Assembly: GCA_028288945.1 (NCBI GenBank)
Contig: JAQGHH010000259.1
Span: 1 to 6,484 of the forward strand
DNA: 6,484 bases
From: Phycisphaerales bacterium
GTDB taxonomy: Bacteria > Planctomycetota > Phycisphaerae > Tepidisphaerales > Tepidisphaeraceae
Direction: 5' to 3'
Shown: in pieces, positions 4,287-6,484 of the stretch
How the letters are laid out: each line of letters starts with the position of its first letter
Numbering within the stretch: the stretch's first letter is position 1
Notes under the pieces: model-generated
The model's database searches: none
Told to the model about the DNA's origin: nothing
Seen by the model: the letters and a program-made list of their open reading frames with translations, nothing else
Translations under genes and position numbers: made by a program

Positions 4287-6484
4287 ATGCGCAAACCTTT
4301 AGTGACTTTATTCGCGTCCGTCCTGGCGGCCGGCGGGGCGGCGGTGGCGGGGACATCGCCCCAAGAGTCGGCAAGCCTGGAGGCGGGACGGAAGTTCTGG
4401 TCGTTCCAGCCATTGGCGCATCCACAGCCCCCGGCAGCGAAAGATGAGGCGTGGGCCCGCACGCCGATCGACCGCTTCGTGCTCGCCCGCCAGGCTGAGA
4501 AAGGGCTTTCACCCAATCCGATCGCGCCGCGCGAGAAGCTGATCCGCCGGGCGTATTTCGACCTGTTGGGCCTGCCCCCTTCGCCGGCGGAAGCGGCGGC
4601 GTTCGTCGCCGACCCTGCGCCGGATGCTTATGAAAAGCTGATCGACCGTTTGCTCGCCAGCCCGCGCTACGGGGAGCGCTGGGCCCGGCATTGGCTGGAC
4701 GTGGCGCGGTTCGCCGAATCGGACGGATTTGAGCATGACTCTGACCGGCCGGCGGCTTACCAGTATCGCGATTTCGTCATCCGGGCGTTGAATGACGACA
4801 TGCCGTTCGACCGTTTCGCACAATGGCAGATCGCCGGTGACGAGCTCGCGCCCGAGGACTGGCAGGCGATGGCCGCCACCGGGTTCCTGACGGCGGGCGT
4901 TTTCCCGACACAGATCACCGAGAAGGAATTCGAGTCCACGCGCTACAACCAGCTCGATGACATGGTCTCCACCGTCGGCACCGCGATGCTCGGGCTGACG
5001 ATCGGTTGCGCCCGCTGCCACGACCACAAGTTTGACCCGATCCCCACTGCCGACTACTACCGAATGGCCGCGTCATTCACGACCGCCATCCGCAGCGACG
5101 TGGAACTGGACCAAAGCACGCCGCCGGAACGGGAGAAGGCGCGGAACGAGTGGGCGCAGCGGCGCGACGCGGCTCGCGCGAAGCTTGAGGCGTTCGAGCG
5201 TGAGCAGCTTCCCTCGAAGCTCGGGGAATTTGTCGCGCGGATCAAGGAGAACCCCGCGGCCGTTGCGACCGGCTGGTCGGTGCTGGACTTTCAAGAAGTG
5301 AAAACCGCCCACGGCACAACGCTCGTGAAGCAAGCCGATGGGTCACTGTTGAAGATCGGCACGACGCCCCCCAAGGAAACATACACCCTCGTCGCCCGCA
5401 CCAGCGCGGCGGGGATCACCGCGTTGCGGCTCGAGGCGCTGACCGACAAGGGTCTGCCGCATCACGGTCCCGGGGCAGGGCCAAACGGCAATTTCGCCCT
5501 CAGTGAAATTCAAATTACCGCCGGCCCGGCGGACGGCTCCGCGCCGGCCATCCCGATCAAGATCGCGTCCGCCATTGCGACCCACGAGCAAAACAAGGGC
5601 GACCTCTCCGTCGCCTCGTCGTTCGACGGGAAGGCGGAGACCGGCTGGGCCGTGGATTTAGGCGGCATCGGCAAGGACCAGGCGGCGATTTTCCGTTTCG
5701 AAAAGCCCGTCGGTGCAGAGGGCGGCACTGTCCTTACCGTCACGCTCCGCTTCGAGCATCCCAGCGCGCAACATCTGATCGGACGTCCCCGGCTGTCGAT
5801 TACGAGCGCGCCGGACGCGAGCGATTTGAGGTCGCCCCCGGGGCCTGACCCGGCGATTGCGGACGCCCTCAAGCGATTGGTCGCGGGCGAGACGCTCCCC
5901 GAAGCGCAGCTCGCACAGGCCCGCTCATGGTTTGCATCGACGCTCCCGGAATACCAAACCCTCAAGCGAGAATTGGGAGTCCTCGAGACCCAAGGGCCGG
6001 CGAAGAAGCTGGCCAAGGTGCAGGTGACGAGCGAAGGGCTGCCGCCGGTGACGAACTTTGCAGACGGTCGCGGCTATCCGCATTTCTACCCGCAGGTGTA
6101 TCTCCTCAAGCGCGGCGACGCGAATAACAAAGCCGAGCCAGTGAGTCAGTCGTTCCTGCGCGTTTTGATGCGCGGCGGGAAGGATGAATCGGCGTGGCAG
6201 TCGCCGCCGCCCGCGGGGAGGGTCACCAGCTTCCGCCGGACGGCGCTGGCGCGGTGGCTCACCGATACCGACAACGGCGCAGGGCAGTTGCTCGCACGGG
6301 TGATCGTCAACCGCGTCTGGCAGCATCATCTGGGCCGGGGGATCGTCTCCACGCCCAACGATTTTGGCGCGCAGGGCGAGCGCCCGACCAACCCCGAGTT
6401 GTTGGACTGGCTCGCGTCCGATCTGATCGAGCACGGCTGGCAGCTCAAGCGGCTGCACAAGCTCGTCATGACCAGCGCCGTCTA
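4287..6484 (+). CDS. Secreted PSCyt2 (DUF1549)/PSD1 (DUF1553) planctomycete protein, 3' end cut by the window edge
   Basis: 732 residues are visible and the frame is open to the right edge. A Sec-type signal peptide (about 1-22: basic MRK, hydrophobic core, Ala-rich end) is followed by FWSFQPL (37-43) and a DUF1549 domain from about 57 to 265. It includes IDRFVLARQ, LIRRAYFDLLGLPPSP (85-100), YGERWARHWLDVARFAESDG (128-147) and a cytochrome-c-like CARCH motif (241-245) in GCARCHDHKFDP. A helical, possibly coiled segment (about 279-308) leads to a beta-rich insert (about 330-510) with PNGNFALSEIQITA (399-412), as often seen in this family. VYLLKRGDANNK (604-615) and RRTALARWLTDTDNG (650-664) mark the DUF1553 domain, which runs past the edge and includes VIVNRVWQHHLGRGIV (672-687). 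No separate N-terminal PSCyt1 domain is present. Function is unproven: the CxxCH suggests covalent heme and export. In planctomycetes these genes often precede a DUF1501 gene, which would lie outside. TAA 4278-4280 in frame upstream and AGAGGA 4271-4276 fix the start. Confidence 0.93.
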   Translation, partial: MRKPLVTLFASVLAAGGAAVAGTSPQESASLEAGRKFWSFQPLAHPQPPAAKDEAWARTPIDRFVLARQAEKGLSPNPIAPREKLIRRAYFDLLGLPPSPAEAAAFVADPAPDAYEKLIDRLLASPRYGERWARHWLDVARFAESDGFEHDSDRPAAYQYRDFVIRALNDDMPFDRFAQWQIAGDELAPEDWQAMAATGFLTAGVFPTQITEKEFESTRYNQLDDMVSTVGTAMLGLTIGCARCHDHKFDPIPTADYYRMAASFTTAIRSDVELDQSTPPEREKARNEWAQRRDAARAKLEAFEREQLPSKLGEFVARIKENPAAVATGWSVLDFQEVKTAHGTTLVKQADGSLLKIGTTPPKETYTLVARTSAAGITALRLEALTDKGLPHHGPGAGPNGNFALSEIQITAGPADGSAPAIPIKIASAIATHEQNKGDLSVASSFDGKAETGWAVDLGGIGKDQAAIFRFEKPVGAEGGTVLTVTLRFEHPSAQHLIGRPRLSITSAPDASDLRSPPGPDPAIADALKRLVAGETLPEAQLAQARSWFASTLPEYQTLKRELGVLETQGPAKKLAKVQVTSEGLPPVTNFADGRGYPHFYPQVYLLKRGDANNKAEPVSQSFLRVLMRGGKDESAWQSPPPAGRVTSFRRTALARWLTDTDNGAGQLLARVIVNRVWQHHLGRGIVSTPNDFGAQGERPTNPELLDWLASDLIEHGWQLKRLHKLVMTSAV

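Noticed and set aside
4081..4512. N-terminal extension of the 93-residue protein up to 4512
   Set aside because: It is Pro/Arg-rich, overlaps the secreted-protein gene antiparallel, and the ribosome binding site at 4095-4089 marks the true start.
4509..5027. Minus-strand frame opposite the PSCyt2 domain
   Set aside because: It is a shadow of the plus-strand gene, which carries continuous family motifs through the same interval.
5510..6458. Two overlapping minus-strand frames (5510-6016 and 5925-6458)
   Set aside because: They are opposite the continuous PSCyt2/PSD1 coding frame. They have low-complexity composition, no ribosome binding sites and no domains.

Overview
The window is GC-rich bacterial chromosome. 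It most likely comes from a planctomycete or a close PVC-group relative. The main reason is the large gene at the right edge, which has the PSCyt2 (DUF1549) to PSD1 (DUF1553) architecture that is heavily expanded in Planctomycetes and rare elsewhere. A Tat-exported LmbE-type deacetylase, very short orphan proteins and frequent strand switching between single-gene units all fit. I see no tRNA, rRNA, CRISPR array, transposase, integrase or recognisable defence system.

Layout from left to right. Positions 1-298 (minus) hold the N-terminal part of a histidine phosphatase of the phosphoglycerate-mutase fold, cut by the window edge. Positions 299-697 hold no intact gene. They contain a GC-rich hairpin and, at 451-660 (plus), a short open stretch that reads like an internal piece of a larger enzyme and is probably a gene remnant. 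Positions 698-1453 (plus) encode a Tat-signal PIG-L/LmbE family protein with an altered metal-site motif. Positions 1536-2675 (plus) encode a membrane histidine kinase with a DUF4118 sensor region. It converges on a stand-alone response-regulator receiver at 2967-3353 (minus). A factor-independent terminator for the minus strand lies between them.

Further right are two small minus-strand genes of unknown function: a 76-residue protein (3516-3746) and a 93-residue predicted coiled-coil protein (3799-4080). A 206-base divergent intergenic region then leads into the secreted PSCyt2/PSD1 protein (4287 to the right edge, plus), of which 732 residues are visible.

The genes do not form one obvious pathway. 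The kinase and receiver could be partners because they are adjacent, the kinase lacks a receiver and the receiver lacks an output domain, but they are transcribed convergently. The secreted deacetylase and the PSCyt2/PSD1 protein both belong to families common in the exported proteomes of polymer-degrading planctomycetes. A direct link between them is not shown here. The most notable details are the apparent loss of the usual catalytic-base aspartate in the deacetylase, a possible leaderless promoter for the receiver gene, and the gene remnant upstream of the deacetylase.
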